A stretch of DNA of 44,308 nt from Phycisphaeraceae bacterium. Its GTDB lineage: Bacteria > Planctomycetota > Phycisphaerae > Phycisphaerales > Zrk34. Shown in pieces: positions 1-9,977 of this stretch (position 1 is its first letter; every line of letters begins with the position of its first letter). Below the pieces are notes generated by a model that worked only from the letters and a program-made list of their open reading frames with translations, searched no databases and was not told where the DNA came from. The position numbers and the translations under genes are program-made. Where the stretch lies: the NCBI GenBank assembly GCA_028284925.1, contig JANQQT010000274.1, forward strand, positions 1 to 44,308. The letters run 5' to 3'.

Positions 1-773
1 TAACCCCTGGCGAACCCGGCATCGGCCAAAATGACCTGTCGGGTGATGGTTTTGGAGGCGTCGGAGGCGAGAAAGAGGAAGGTGGTGACGAGCATTTCGG
101 GTGTGAGGTGGTAGTCGAGGATTTGCCATTCATCGATGAGTTTTTGTTTGATTTCGGGGGTGACCATTTCCTTGAGTTGTCTTTCCGTCATGATCCATCC
201 CGGGGCGATGCCGTTGACGCGGATGTTGTCCTTACCGGCGGAGGCGGCGAGGGAGCGGACCATGCCGATGATGGCGGCTTTGGTGGCGGCGTAGCAGACG
301 AGTTGTGAACCGCCGAGCCAGAACTCGACGCTGGAGACCATGATGATGCTGCCGGATCGTTGTTTGCGCATCCCGGGGATGATGTGTCGGGCGGCGATGA
401 AGTAGTGGCCGACGTTGAGCTTGAAGAGGTCATCCCATTGTTCGGTGGTCATGTCGTCGAAATGGTAGCGGGGGTCGGAGGCGGCGTTGTTGATGAGGAC
501 ATCGACGGGGCCGAGGTTGTTTACGGCGGCGTCGATGGCGGAGGTGATTTGGGATTCGATCATGAGGTCTGTGTGGTGGAAGTGAACTTTCGTGTCGGTG
601 TGTTTATTTTGGGCATCGGATTCGAGGGTATGGCCCTGTTGGGCATCTTTATCGAGGAAGGAGATGTGTGCGCCCTGTTGGAGGAAGCCGTGGACGAGGG
701 CGCTGCCGATGCCATTTGCGCCGCCGGTGATGAGGATGTGTTTGTCTTTGAGGTCGTGGAAGGTGGCGATCAT
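1..773 (-). CDS. SDR-family NAD(P)-dependent oxidoreductase (3' end at window edge)
   Basis: Short-chain dehydrogenase/reductase of the classical SDR fold; substrate unknown. The 257 visible residues begin MIATFHDLKDKHILITGG. They contain the dinucleotide-binding glycine motif TGGANGIG (residues 16-23), an NNAA variant of the NNAG motif (95-98), a catalytic Asn near 120, and the Ser148/Tyr161/Lys165 active site (YAATK). The visible part already spans a typical SDR length (about 250 residues). It ends GFARG followed by TA at bases 2-1, so the next codon could be the stop just outside the window. The ATG at 773 has AGGA about 10 nt upstream. It is divergent from the D-Ala-D-Ala carboxypeptidase gene. 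The family is certain; the specific reaction cannot be told. Confidence 0.93.
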   Translation of the reverse strand, partial: MIATFHDLKDKHILITGGANGIGSALVHGFLQQGAHISFLDKDAQQGHTLESDAQNKHTDTKVHFHHTDLMIESQITSAIDAAVNNLGPVDVLINNAASDPRYHFDDMTTEQWDDLFKLNVGHYFIAARHIIPGMRKQRSGSIIMVSSVEFWLGGSQLVCYAATKAAIIGMVRSLAASAGKDNIRVNGIAPGWIMTERQLKEMVTPEIKQKLIDEWQILDYHLTPEMLVTTFLFLASDASKTITRQVILADAGFARG

Positions 774-831
774 GTTGGAGGAATCCTTTTCGGGCGTTGG
801 CCAGATGGTTACAAGGCGTGGGAATGTTGGT

Positions 832-859
832 ACGATAGTGCAAACGCCGGGTAATACAA
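832..859 (-). promoter_or_regulatory. Candidate sigma70-type promoter for the SDR gene
   Basis: On the minus strand TTGTAT (859-854), a 16-bp spacer and TATCGT (837-832) lie about 60 nt before the SDR start. The hexamers are imperfect, so this is only a candidate. Confidence 0.3.
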
Positions 860-1031
860 GGAGGTATGACCGATGCATATCTTGCAGGTTGTTCGCTCAT
901 CCCGCCGATATCAGAAGAAGGTTGCGTGTTTGTATTTGCGCGCGGGGTGAGTCGGCGGTGATGGGGTTACGGGATGGACAGGTTTTGATTGAGATTGTGA
1001 AATCAAACAAGCGATTGAAGTTAGGATGACT

Positions 1032-2501
1032 ATGAAAAGCGGATTACGGCAATTGGTTTTGGGGTTGGTGGGGACACTGATTTTTTCGGGTGGTGTTCTG
1101 GTGGATGGGGCGCCGATTACACGGAAATCTCTGGCGCAGGATATTGATAAGATCATTCGTCTGGGGAATCTTGACGGGACGACGTTTGGGATTGTGATTA
1201 CGGACCTTGATGGCCAACGTGATTTGTACACGCGTCATGCGGATACGGCGTTGACACCGGCATCGAATATGAAGTTGTTGACGACGGCGGCGGCGTTGAA
1301 GATGCTTGGGCCGAAGTTCGTTTTCAAGACGAAATTCAGCATGGTAGGGAAGGAGCTGGTGATTCAGGGAGATGGAGACCCGGCAGTGGGTGATCCGGTT
1401 TTGCTGAACCAAATTAATTATGACGTGGATATGTTTGTGGATCACATTACGCGTGCGTTGAAGAAGCAAAAGATCGGGGACATTGATTCGATTGTGGTGG
1501 ATGACCGGGTGTTTGATGATCAGCATGTTCATCCAAACTGGCCGCGTCGTCATCTGGACCGTTGGTATGGCGCCGCGGTTGCGGGAATTAATTTCAATGA
1601 TAATTGCCTGGATGTATTTGCGGCTCCTGCGGCAAGAGGAAAGAAGCCATCGGTGAGTTTTCAGCCGAAGCATGCGCCGGTGTTGATCGACAATCAGGCG
1701 AAATCCGGGTCGAACAATGCGTTGCAGATCAGTCGTCGTGGGAATACGAATCGTATTTTGCTTCGGGGGACGGTGAGGCACCAGTTGGTCAAGCCGGAGT
1801 CTGTCCCGATTCATGATCCCTCGATGTATTTTGGCGGGACGATTCAGAGGAGCCTTAAGGCTGCGGGTGTTACGGTGAAGGGAGTACGCAGAGCGGGACG
1901 TGAGGAGATTGTGAAGGATGGTCGTCCTGTATTTATTCTGGAGACGACACTCGGGACGGTGCTGCACCGGACGAATCGTGATTCGATGAATAATTTTGCA
2001 GAGGCGTTACTGAAGCGGATTGGTCATGAGTTGACGCATAAACCGGGAAGCTGGAAGAACGGCGCGGCGGCGGTTCGTCGTTTTCTGATTACGGTCTTGG
2101 GGACGGATACGGCACAGGTGATCATTGATGACGGGTCGGGCCTGTCTCCGAATAATCGTGTTTCGCCGCGTGCGATTATTCGTTTGCTTGCGCATATGCA
2201 CGGACAGAAGAATCTGGGTGGAATTTTTATGGCGTCGCTGGCGAAGCCGAGTGACAAGCGGGGTACGCTGGCGAAGCGGTTTCGAGGCGTGAACCTGAAG
2301 ACGAAGCTCCATGCAAAGACGGGATACATTTCGGGTGTTCTGGCGTTATCGGGTTATATGCGACATCACGATCGGACGTATGCGTTTTCGATGATTGCGA
2401 ATAAGGGTCGGATTTACAACGCGCGCAAGGCGATGGACAAGATTATTGTGAAGTTGGATAAGTATGTAGCTTCGCAGACGCCGCGGAAAATCGGGGGTTG
2501 A
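1032..2501 (+). CDS. dacB: D-alanyl-D-alanine carboxypeptidase/endopeptidase (PBP4/DacB type, peptidase S13)
   Basis: Low-molecular-weight penicillin-binding protein expected to trim or cleave D-Ala cross-links of periplasmic peptidoglycan. The 489 residues begin with a signal peptide (MKSGLRQ, then a hydrophobic stretch to about residue 28). All three serine-peptidase motifs are present: SNMK (SxxK, near 78-81), SPN within DGSGLSPNNRVS (SxN, near 372-374) and KTG (near 429-431). The long segment between SxxK and SxN is typical of S13 enzymes. An ATG at 1026 gives two more residues, but AGGA (1023-1026) sits 5 nt before the ATG at 1032, which favours the latter. An active S13 enzyme is relevant to the debate on planctomycete peptidoglycan. 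No recognisable terminator follows. Confidence 0.93.
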   Translation: MKSGLRQLVLGLVGTLIFSGGVLVDGAPITRKSLAQDIDKIIRLGNLDGTTFGIVITDLDGQRDLYTRHADTALTPASNMKLLTTAAALKMLGPKFVFKTKFSMVGKELVIQGDGDPAVGDPVLLNQINYDVDMFVDHITRALKKQKIGDIDSIVVDDRVFDDQHVHPNWPRRHLDRWYGAAVAGINFNDNCLDVFAAPAARGKKPSVSFQPKHAPVLIDNQAKSGSNNALQISRRGNTNRILLRGTVRHQLVKPESVPIHDPSMYFGGTIQRSLKAAGVTVKGVRRAGREEIVKDGRPVFILETTLGTVLHRTNRDSMNNFAEALLKRIGHELTHKPGSWKNGAAAVRRFLITVLGTDTAQVIIDDGSGLSPNNRVSPRAIIRLLAHMHGQKNLGGIFMASLAKPSDKRGTLAKRFRGVNLKTKLHAKTGYISGVLALSGYMRHHDRTYAFSMIANKGRIYNARKAMDKIIVKLDKYVASQTPRKIGG

Positions 2502-2561
2502 GTTTGGGGAGGCGGGGGTACAGTAAAGGTGATTCCGTATGGAAAAATGGGGAAATTCCAG

Positions 2562-2591
2562 TTGCACGGGTGATTTTAGAATCTATATAAT
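2562..2591 (+). promoter_or_regulatory. Sigma70-type promoter for the PEP-CTERM LamG gene
   Basis: TTGCAC (2562-2567), an 18-bp spacer and a perfect TATAAT (2586-2591). It lies about 105 nt before the start at 2696, leaving an untranslated leader of roughly 100 nt. Confidence 0.65.
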
Positions 2592-2695
2592 GTGCAGAGA
2601 GAACTGGGGAAAGGTTTGCATAAATTGGTGTGCAGATGGAAGATTGATCACCTTTCGGTCGGGCATTTGAGACGGCCGAGTGTGGAGAACGCAAG

Positions 2696-4225
2696 ATGGT
2701 TATCCGATATGGCAGAATTGGTTTAGGGATTTGTGTTGTTGTTTGTCTTTTGAGTGTGAGTATGACGGCGCGAGCCGGCCTGTTGGCGCATTGGCGGCTG
2801 GATGACGCCGTTGGTACACAGGGACCCGATTCGATCGTTGACAGTCTTAGCGGTCATCCCGGAACGCCGGTGATTGGTCCTTCGCCTGCGACGCCTTTGA
2901 CACTGGGTTTGCCGGGCGCTCTTGCGGGCATAACAGATACGACAGGAACGGCAGCGGACTTTAATAATGTTTCGATTGATGTGCCTTTTGATCCGGCGTT
3001 GAATCCGGAGAGTTTTACGTTTGCGGCGTTTGCGAAGGCGGATGCGACGGCGGGTTTTCAGGCGGTGGTGACGAGTCGTTTTGATATTGCGGGAGGGCAG
3101 GAGGGATTCATTCTTTATAACAACTCCGGTGGGCAGTGGGATTTCTGGACGGGACCCGGTACGGGTGGTTGGAATACTCTGCCGGGTGGAACGGTAACGA
3201 CGGGTGAGTGGACGCACCTTGCGATTTCGTATGACGCGGGGACGAATACGAAACGGATTTATGTGAATGGCGTAGAGACGGGCTCGAACAACGGAGGGTA
3301 TAAGGCGAACACAGGTCGCGATTTGCACCTTGGCGCGGGCGCCGATTTTGGCGATCAGTTTCGTTTCGATGGGATGATTGATGACGCATCGTTGTGGAAT
3401 GTTGCGTTGTCGCCAAGTGATATTGACATCATTTCGCAAGTAGGAGCATTTGCAGTTCCGGACAATCAGGTGGCGTTCTGGACGCTGGACGATCCTCCAG
3501 GATCGGCGACGATTATGGACAGTGTTGCGGGGAGAAATGGGAGTATTCCTCCACCACCTCCGCCGGCGTTTGCATTGGGTCATCCGGGGGCAAATGGGAA
3601 TACGGGCACGAGTGTGGCTTTGTCGAACGCTTCGATTGATGTGCCTTATAGTCCGGCGCTGAATACGGAGAGTTTTACGTTGACGGTATGGGCGAAGGCG
3701 AGCGTAGCGGATGGTTCTCCTTATTCGGTGGTGACGAATCGAGAGGATATTGGTCCGGGTACGAATACGCGCGGGTTTGTTCTTTACAACATCGGTGGGC
3801 GATGGGAGTTTTGGACCGGCGATGGTTTTGGAGGCGGGCTTGACGGGGACTTCTGGGATATTATTGCGGGGCCGGACGTAGTGGTGGATGAGTGGACGCA
3901 CCTTGCGATTTCGTACGATGATGCGACGGATACCAAGTCGCTATACGTGAATGGTGTGCTGATGGGGTCGGTGGTGGATCCGAATCAGTACACGCCGAAT
4001 CTGAGCCGTGATCTGCATATCGGAGCGGGTGGTGATTTCGGCGACCAGTTCAAATTCAGGGGTCAGATTGATGATGTACTGCTTTTTGACATGGCACTGG
4101 ATGAGACGGTGATTCGTGGAATCATGAACAATAGTTTACAGCCGCCGGTGATCCCCGAGCCGGGGATGGGTGTACTTGGGTTATTGGTTTGTGGTGGGAT
4201 GTTGGGACGTCGGCATCGCAGGTGA
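2696..4225 (+). CDS. Two-LamG-domain exported protein with PEP-CTERM sorting signal
   Basis: Exported protein of 509 residues with no enzymatic signature. A signal peptide ends near TARA (residue 28). Two concanavalin-A-like LamG/LamG-like jellyroll domains follow (about 29-245 and 255-475), each with the recurrent blocks SFT-A-WAKA, EWTHLAISYD, YVNG and RDLHIGAG-DFGDQF. The C-terminus is a PEP-CTERM signal: PEP (PVIPEPG), a short hydrophobic helix, then the basic tail GRRHRR. In other bacteria this tail is processed by an exosortase and linked to exopolysaccharide-dependent surface display; no exosortase gene is in this window. GGAG lies 8 nt before the ATG. LamG domains usually bind carbohydrate or protein ligands. 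The two copies, and a third in the next gene, are clearly related. Confidence 0.9.
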   Translation: MVIRYGRIGLGICVVVCLLSVSMTARAGLLAHWRLDDAVGTQGPDSIVDSLSGHPGTPVIGPSPATPLTLGLPGALAGITDTTGTAADFNNVSIDVPFDPALNPESFTFAAFAKADATAGFQAVVTSRFDIAGGQEGFILYNNSGGQWDFWTGPGTGGWNTLPGGTVTTGEWTHLAISYDAGTNTKRIYVNGVETGSNNGGYKANTGRDLHLGAGADFGDQFRFDGMIDDASLWNVALSPSDIDIISQVGAFAVPDNQVAFWTLDDPPGSATIMDSVAGRNGSIPPPPPPAFALGHPGANGNTGTSVALSNASIDVPYSPALNTESFTLTVWAKASVADGSPYSVVTNREDIGPGTNTRGFVLYNIGGRWEFWTGDGFGGGLDGDFWDIIAGPDVVVDEWTHLAISYDDATDTKSLYVNGVLMGSVVDPNQYTPNLSRDLHIGAGGDFGDQFKFRGQIDDVLLFDMALDETVIRGIMNNSLQPPVIPEPGMGVLGLLVCGGMLGRRHRR

Positions 4226-4277
4226 GATTGGTTGCGAGGTCAGACGTCGAAGGATTAAATTGGGATCGAAATTGTGT

Positions 4278-4306
4278 CGCCGTCAGTCCTTGTGGGACTG
4301 GCGGCG
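4278..4306 (+). terminator. Stem-loop, probable terminator of the PEP-CTERM gene
   Basis: Twelve-base-pair stem (4278-4289 with 4295-4306, one G-U wobble) and a 5-nt loop, 52 nt after the LamG stop codon. It is very stable and GC-rich, but the downstream stretch is only mildly T-rich, so the terminator function is probable rather than certain. Confidence 0.55.
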
Positions 4307-4354
4307 TATGCTTTATGTGAGGTGGGGGAAAGATCCGGCAGAGGATAGAGACTC

Positions 4355-7300
4355 ATGGTGATGAATGCGGAACGGAGTAAAGGTGGGGTGAGGCGAATGA
4401 AGCAGTTTTGTTTGTCGCGCGTGATTGAGGGTGGCGGGAAGGTAGACGGACAAAAGATATTAGCTGGGAAACCCGGTAAGTTGGAGTATCTTGAGGGGCG
4501 ACTGCTGTTATCGGGGAACCCGATCATTACGGAGTTTCTGGCGTCGAACACAAATGCGATTGATGACGGGGATGGGGTATCAAGTGATTTCATTGAGGTT
4601 TACAACAGCGGGAATGAGGCGGTAAATCTGTTGGATTATTCGCTGACGGATGACGTGGATGATCTTGAGAAATGGCGGTTTCCGGAGGTGGTGTTGGGGG
4701 CGGGTCAATATTTGCTGGTGTTTGCATCGAATCAGTCTAGTGATACGTATGTGGATGGTGATGGGAACCTGCATACGAATTTTCGGTTGGATCCGGATGG
4801 GGAGTATCTGGCGTTGGTGGAGCCGGATGGCGTGACGGTGGCGTTTGAATATGGGCCGGAGTTTCCGCCCCAGCTGACGGATATTTCGTATGGTTTACCG
4901 GCGGAATCGGATGTGACGTTTCTGGTGGACGGGGATACGGAGGGGGAGGTATTGATCCCGACGAATGGCTCACTGGGGTCGACATGGACGGAGGTTGGAT
5001 TTGAGGCGGGACCGGAGTGGATTACGGACGTGAGTCCGGGTGTGGCGGCGACGGGAGGGTTTGGGTTTGATACGGCGGCACCGACGCCAAACCTGGTGGC
5101 GGCGTGGCCTTTGGATGATGCGGCGGGGAGCGGCTCGGCGGAGGATTCGAGCGGGAATGGTCATGAGGCACAGGTGGTGGGTTCGGTAACGTTCGGCCAA
5201 CCGGGGGCGACGGCGGCGACGGGAACCGGCGTATCCATGTCGAACGCTTCTCTTGATGTGACTTACAGCCCGGAGTTGAATCCGGAATCGTTTACATTTG
5301 CGGCATGGGCGCGTGTGACAGGCGGGGCCGGCCAGTTTCGATCAGTGGTGACATCGCGCTTTGACGGGTTTCCGACCCTGGGTGGTTATGTGCTTTATGC
5401 GGGCAGTAATAACACGTGGCAGTTCTGGACGGGTGGCGGTGTGAATGCAGGTGCATGGGATGTGTTGACGGGACCTGCAGTGCAGTTGAACACGTGGACG
5501 CATGTGGCAATTTCGTTTGACGATGCGACCAATACGAAGACGCTTTACATTAATGGAAACCCGGCTGCGTCGACGACGACGCAGCGGTATGCGCAGAATG
5601 CTTCACGTGACTTGCATATCGGGGCAGGGAATGACTTTGGGACACAGTTTCGTTTTCCGGGGAACATTGATGACGCCTCGTTGTGGAATGCAGCGCTGGA
5701 CCAGACGGCGATTCAATCGCTGATGAACCAGGGGACGCCTGAGGGTTCGGTGGTGGATTTTGATCCGCTGATTGACACGGATCTGGAGGCGGAGATGGAG
5801 GGTGTGAACGGGTCGGCGTATTTGCGTTTTCCGTTTACGGCTGATCCGAGTGGATTCGATTCGTTGACACTGGATATTCGGTATGATGATGGGTTTGTGG
5901 CGTACCTGAATGGGACGGAGGTGGCGAGAAGGTTAGCGCCGAGTGTATTGGCATTTGATTCGACGGCAACGGGCGGGCGGTCGGATACGGTGGTGGTGGC
6001 TGGGGAAGAGATTGACTTGACGGGGAATTTAGGGTTATTGAATTCGGGAGAGAACGTGTTGGCGATTCATGGTTTGAATCTATCTGCGAATGATTCTGAC
6101 TTTTTGATATCGCCGACCTTGCGTGCGGCGGTGACGGAGGTGGATGTGAATTCGGCGGGTTATTTTGAGACGCCTACGCCCGGGGCGGCGAACGCGGCGC
6201 AGACGGACAATATTGGACCGTTGATTACGAATGTCGGTCATGAGCCGGCGGTGTTGGGTTTCGGAGAGAAGTTGGTGGTGACGGCAGAGTTGGATGAGGT
6301 AACGATTCCCGTTGGGTCGGTGTCGCTGACGTATCGCGTGATGTACGGGGGTGAAATAACGGTCGGGATGGTGGATGACGGGACGGGTGATGACGCGGAG
6401 GCGGGTGATGGGATTTATACGGGGACGATCCCAGCGAATGTGGCGACTCCCGGGCAGATGTTGAGGTATTACGTGAGTGCGGAGGATGCGGACGCAAATG
6501 GGTCGCGTGAGCCGAGGTTTATTGATCGGGTGGGGAATAATCAATCGGCCGAATATTTCGGGACTGTGGTAGACAATGCGGCGGTGTCGAGCAATCTGCC
6601 GATTCTTCAGTGGTTTTCACAGAATCCGAATGCGGGGAATACGCGAACGGGGACGCGGGCGAGTGTGTTTTATGAGGGGCGGTTTTACGACAATATTTTC
6701 GTGCGTCAGCGCGGGCAGGCGACGAATGGAGGGTCACAGAAGTTTGATTTCAATAAGAAGGATCCGATTTGGGTGAATGAAGAGATGGGGAGAGTGGGTG
6801 AGATTAATATCAATGCACAGGGGTCTGACCCGACGTTTATTCGCCAGACGCTGGCTTTTGAGACGTTTGATGATGCAGGGGTTGCTTCCTCGCAGAGTTT
6901 CCTGACGCATATGCGTGTGAATGGCGGTTTTGATCGAGCGGGTGTGGTGATTGAGCAGGTGGATGAGGATTTTCTGGAGCGGAACAATCTGGATCCTGAG
7001 GGTGCGCTTTATAAGTTTGTACAGCGATCGCAACTGACACCGGTGTTTTCGAATGTGACGGATGGTGTGGAGAAGAAGACGCGTGAGGATGAGGATTTTT
7101 CGGATCTGCAGGCGCTGGTGGACGGGTTGAACCTGCCGACTGAAGCGGAGCGGAACGCTTTTGTGTTTGATAATATCGACATGCCGCAGGTGATTAACTA
7201 TCTTGCGGCTCGAGCGATTACGCAGGATGTGGATTCGGTTCGGAAGAATTTTTACGGATATCGAGATACGAATGGGAATGGGGAATGGTCGATTTTCCCG

Positions 7301-9958
7301 TGGGATAAGGACTGGACGTTTGGGGTGGTGGGTGGCGCAGGGACCTTTGCGCGGCATCCATTCCTGGGTGACCAGCAGCATCTGCTATTGTGCTGCAATC
7401 AGTGGTCGGTGTTGTTTGATGTGATGTTTAATCTGCCATCGACGCGTGAGTTGTACTTGAGGCGTATCCGGACATTGATGGATGAGATGTTGCAACCGCC
7501 GGGTACGCCGGGGAGTGAAGGACTGTTTGAGCAGCGTGTGGATGAGTTGTTTGCGGAAGCGGCGGGGGAATTGGGAGGCGGACCCGCGAATGCGATCAGT
7601 GGATTGAAATCGTTTTTCCCGACGCGAAGAAATGATTTGTATAATACGCACAATATCGAGAACGTCGGCGGTGGTGAGATTTCGACGATTGTTCCGGAGT
7701 TTGCGAATGATGTACGGTATATGGTGGCGAAGAATGGGGCGTTGGATGGGGTGTGGATGGATCAGGGGTTTGATGACTCGGGTTGGTCGATTGGTCAGTA
7801 TGGGATTGGTTATGAGACGACGCCGGCTGATTATCAGAACCTGATTCGGACGGATATTGAGTCTGAGATATTTAACCAGGTGGGGTCGTTGTATACACGA
7901 AAGACGTTTGACCTGGCGAATTTTGACGCGATTTCGGAGTTGACGCTTCGGATGAAGTATGACGACGCGTTTGTAGCGTATATCAATGGCGTGCGTGTGG
8001 CGAGTCGGAATTTTTCGGGGACGCCTGTTTTTAACTCGACGGGTCAGAATCATCCGGATGGGGCGGCGGTGGTGTTTGAGAACATCAACATTTCGTCGTT
8101 TATTCCCCAATTGAATTTACAGCCGACGGGAAATGTGTTGGCGATTCACGGGATCAATACGGGGTTCAGTTCATCGGATATGCTGGTCTTGCCGGAGTTG
8201 GTGGAGGGTGTGATCGGGAATGATGATGCGGCGGGGATACCGAATAAGCAGCCGGCGTCGCCAGATATTGAAATTGGGGCGATTGAGTTTAATCCGGGAT
8301 CGGGAGATCAGGACCAGGAATATATTGAGATTGTGAATCCTTATGACACGGCGATCGATGTGAGTGGATGGGAGATGAGGGGCGGTGTTGGGTTTGTGTT
8401 TAAACCCGGGACGGTGATTCCGTCGAACGGGACAATTTATCTGACGCCTGATTCGAATGCGTTCAGGGCTCGGACGGTCGGGCCGGGTGGGGGACAGGGG
8501 TTGTATGTGCAGGGAGGTTATGAGGGGCATTTGTCGAATTTCGGAGAGACGCTGGAGTTGTATGACGGAGATGGAGTGCTGGTGGATACGTTGAGTTATG
8601 AGGGGGCTCCATCGGATGCGCAACAGTATTTGCGTGTGGCGGAGTTGAATTTTAATCCGGCTGACCCGACGAACGATGAACTGGCAGTGGACAATACGCT
8701 TGACAATGATGATTTTGAGTTTGTGGAGTTTGTGAATATCTCAGACAGCGTGACGATTGATCTGGGAGGGATCACGTTTTCGGATGGGATCGTTTTTACG
8801 TTTGGGGCGGGGAGCCTCGCGCCTGGGGAGCGTGTGTTGATTGTGAAGGATTTGACGGCGTTTGGGATTCGGTATGAGACGGCGGGTTTGGATATTGCGG
8901 GGGAGTATACGGGGTCGCTGGACAATGGTGGGGAGAGGGTGAAGTACGATGATGCGGATGGGAGTACGATCCAGGAGTTTGAGTATGACGATGGGCGAAA
9001 GTGGCCTATTGAGGCGGATGGGTTTGGAGCATCGATAGAAGTGATTGATACGGCGGGAGATTATTCGGATGCGGATAACTGGCGAGCATCGTATGAAGCG
9101 AACGGAACGCCCAGAGGTTTGGGTGTAGGCGCTGAAGTGAACGTGTTTCTTGTGCCGCGGCATGTGGTGACGGGAGGTGATACGTCTGTGGATGTACCGG
9201 CGACGGATTTGGCGCATGTGCCTGGAGGTGAGGCGGATGACTTCTGGGTGAGGGAGGGGACGGCATATTTTGTTGAGGTGTGGCTGAAATCGGACCAGTT
9301 GTCCGGAGACGGGGGAGCGATTGCCGGTGGGAGTTTGACGCTGGAGTTTGATCCAGCGACGGCGACGCCTGTGTCGATCGGGTTTGGAGATGGGTTTGGT
9401 TTGAATCAGACGGAGGACCTGGATCTGATTGAGGGGTTGTATTCGTTTGGGGCGGAGAGTGGATCGGCGGACCTGGGAGATGATGAGCATGTGCTATTCG
9501 CGCGTGTGATGTTCATGAGTCGGAATGATATTGATCCGGTGGGGCAGGTGTTCCATGCGGTGGATACGGGACTTGATCGGGATGCTGTGCCTTATGCGTT
9601 TACGACGGTGGGCCTTGGCGGTGTGCCGACGAATTTCGAGGAAAAGACAGCGGATGTGGAATCCAGGGGGGTGATCTTTGATTTTGATAATAATGATGTG
9701 GTGAACTTTGGGGATTTGGGATTTTTTCTGCCGGCGATGGGCGAGGTAGTGGGTGGGAGTGAGCCGGCGTATGCGGTGTGGGCGGATTTTGATGGGGATG
9801 AAGAGGTGGGGCAGACGGATCTGGATGCGTTGACGGAGGCGTTTGGTAAGACGTTTGGTGATCTTGCGATACCGGCGGGGGCGAGGACGGAGGGAGATGT
9901 GGGTGGAGGTGGGGTGGTGTTGGGTGTTGATTTGTTGGGTGAGGCGGAGGGCGTTTGA
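4355..9958 (+). CDS. Giant modular surface protein: LEPR-type motif, LTD, LamG, CotH kinase, dockerin-like repeats
   Basis: A 1867-residue protein. The N-terminus has no classical signal peptide but carries LEYLEGRLLLS (43-53), a variant of the planctomycetal LEPRxLLS motif found at the front of large exported proteins. Modules in order: lamin-tail domain (about 55-165); LamG (about 245-460); a small beta domain with YDDGFVAYLNG (about 490-600); a CotH-type spore-coat-kinase-like domain (about 747-1090) with the signature FPWDKDWTFG near 981; a second copy of the small domain (YDDAFVAYINGVRVASR, about 1195); two LTDs (about 1305-1415 and 1425-1575); and two dockerin-like Ca-binding segments (DFDNNDVVNFGDL near 1775, DFDGDEEVGQTDL near 1811). 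CotH proteins phosphorylate proteins in Bacillus spore coats; activity here is inference. It follows the PEP-CTERM gene by 129 nt. The ATG at 4355 is the most upstream plausible start. Confidence 0.92.
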   Translation: MVMNAERSKGGVRRMKQFCLSRVIEGGGKVDGQKILAGKPGKLEYLEGRLLLSGNPIITEFLASNTNAIDDGDGVSSDFIEVYNSGNEAVNLLDYSLTDDVDDLEKWRFPEVVLGAGQYLLVFASNQSSDTYVDGDGNLHTNFRLDPDGEYLALVEPDGVTVAFEYGPEFPPQLTDISYGLPAESDVTFLVDGDTEGEVLIPTNGSLGSTWTEVGFEAGPEWITDVSPGVAATGGFGFDTAAPTPNLVAAWPLDDAAGSGSAEDSSGNGHEAQVVGSVTFGQPGATAATGTGVSMSNASLDVTYSPELNPESFTFAAWARVTGGAGQFRSVVTSRFDGFPTLGGYVLYAGSNNTWQFWTGGGVNAGAWDVLTGPAVQLNTWTHVAISFDDATNTKTLYINGNPAASTTTQRYAQNASRDLHIGAGNDFGTQFRFPGNIDDASLWNAALDQTAIQSLMNQGTPEGSVVDFDPLIDTDLEAEMEGVNGSAYLRFPFTADPSGFDSLTLDIRYDDGFVAYLNGTEVARRLAPSVLAFDSTATGGRSDTVVVAGEEIDLTGNLGLLNSGENVLAIHGLNLSANDSDFLISPTLRAAVTEVDVNSAGYFETPTPGAANAAQTDNIGPLITNVGHEPAVLGFGEKLVVTAELDEVTIPVGSVSLTYRVMYGGEITVGMVDDGTGDDAEAGDGIYTGTIPANVATPGQMLRYYVSAEDADANGSREPRFIDRVGNNQSAEYFGTVVDNAAVSSNLPILQWFSQNPNAGNTRTGTRASVFYEGRFYDNIFVRQRGQATNGGSQKFDFNKKDPIWVNEEMGRVGEININAQGSDPTFIRQTLAFETFDDAGVASSQSFLTHMRVNGGFDRAGVVIEQVDEDFLERNNLDPEGALYKFVQRSQLTPVFSNVTDGVEKKTREDEDFSDLQALVDGLNLPTEAERNAFVFDNIDMPQVINYLAARAITQDVDSVRKNFYGYRDTNGNGEWSIFPWDKDWTFGVVGGAGTFARHPFLGDQQHLLLCCNQWSVLFDVMFNLPSTRELYLRRIRTLMDEMLQPPGTPGSEGLFEQRVDELFAEAAGELGGGPANAISGLKSFFPTRRNDLYNTHNIENVGGGEISTIVPEFANDVRYMVAKNGALDGVWMDQGFDDSGWSIGQYGIGYETTPADYQNLIRTDIESEIFNQVGSLYTRKTFDLANFDAISELTLRMKYDDAFVAYINGVRVASRNFSGTPVFNSTGQNHPDGAAVVFENINISSFIPQLNLQPTGNVLAIHGINTGFSSSDMLVLPELVEGVIGNDDAAGIPNKQPASPDIEIGAIEFNPGSGDQDQEYIEIVNPYDTAIDVSGWEMRGGVGFVFKPGTVIPSNGTIYLTPDSNAFRARTVGPGGGQGLYVQGGYEGHLSNFGETLELYDGDGVLVDTLSYEGAPSDAQQYLRVAELNFNPADPTNDELAVDNTLDNDDFEFVEFVNISDSVTIDLGGITFSDGIVFTFGAGSLAPGERVLIVKDLTAFGIRYETAGLDIAGEYTGSLDNGGERVKYDDADGSTIQEFEYDDGRKWPIEADGFGASIEVIDTAGDYSDADNWRASYEANGTPRGLGVGAEVNVFLVPRHVVTGGDTSVDVPATDLAHVPGGEADDFWVREGTAYFVEVWLKSDQLSGDGGAIAGGSLTLEFDPATATPVSIGFGDGFGLNQTEDLDLIEGLYSFGAESGSADLGDDEHVLFARVMFMSRNDIDPVGQVFHAVDTGLDRDAVPYAFTTVGLGGVPTNFEEKTADVESRGVIFDFDNNDVVNFGDLGFFLPAMGEVVGGSEPAYAVWADFDGDEEVGQTDLDALTEAFGKTFGDLAIPAGARTEGDVGGGGVVLGVDLLGEAEGV

Positions 9959-9977
9959 GTGTGGATGAGGTGCGGTG

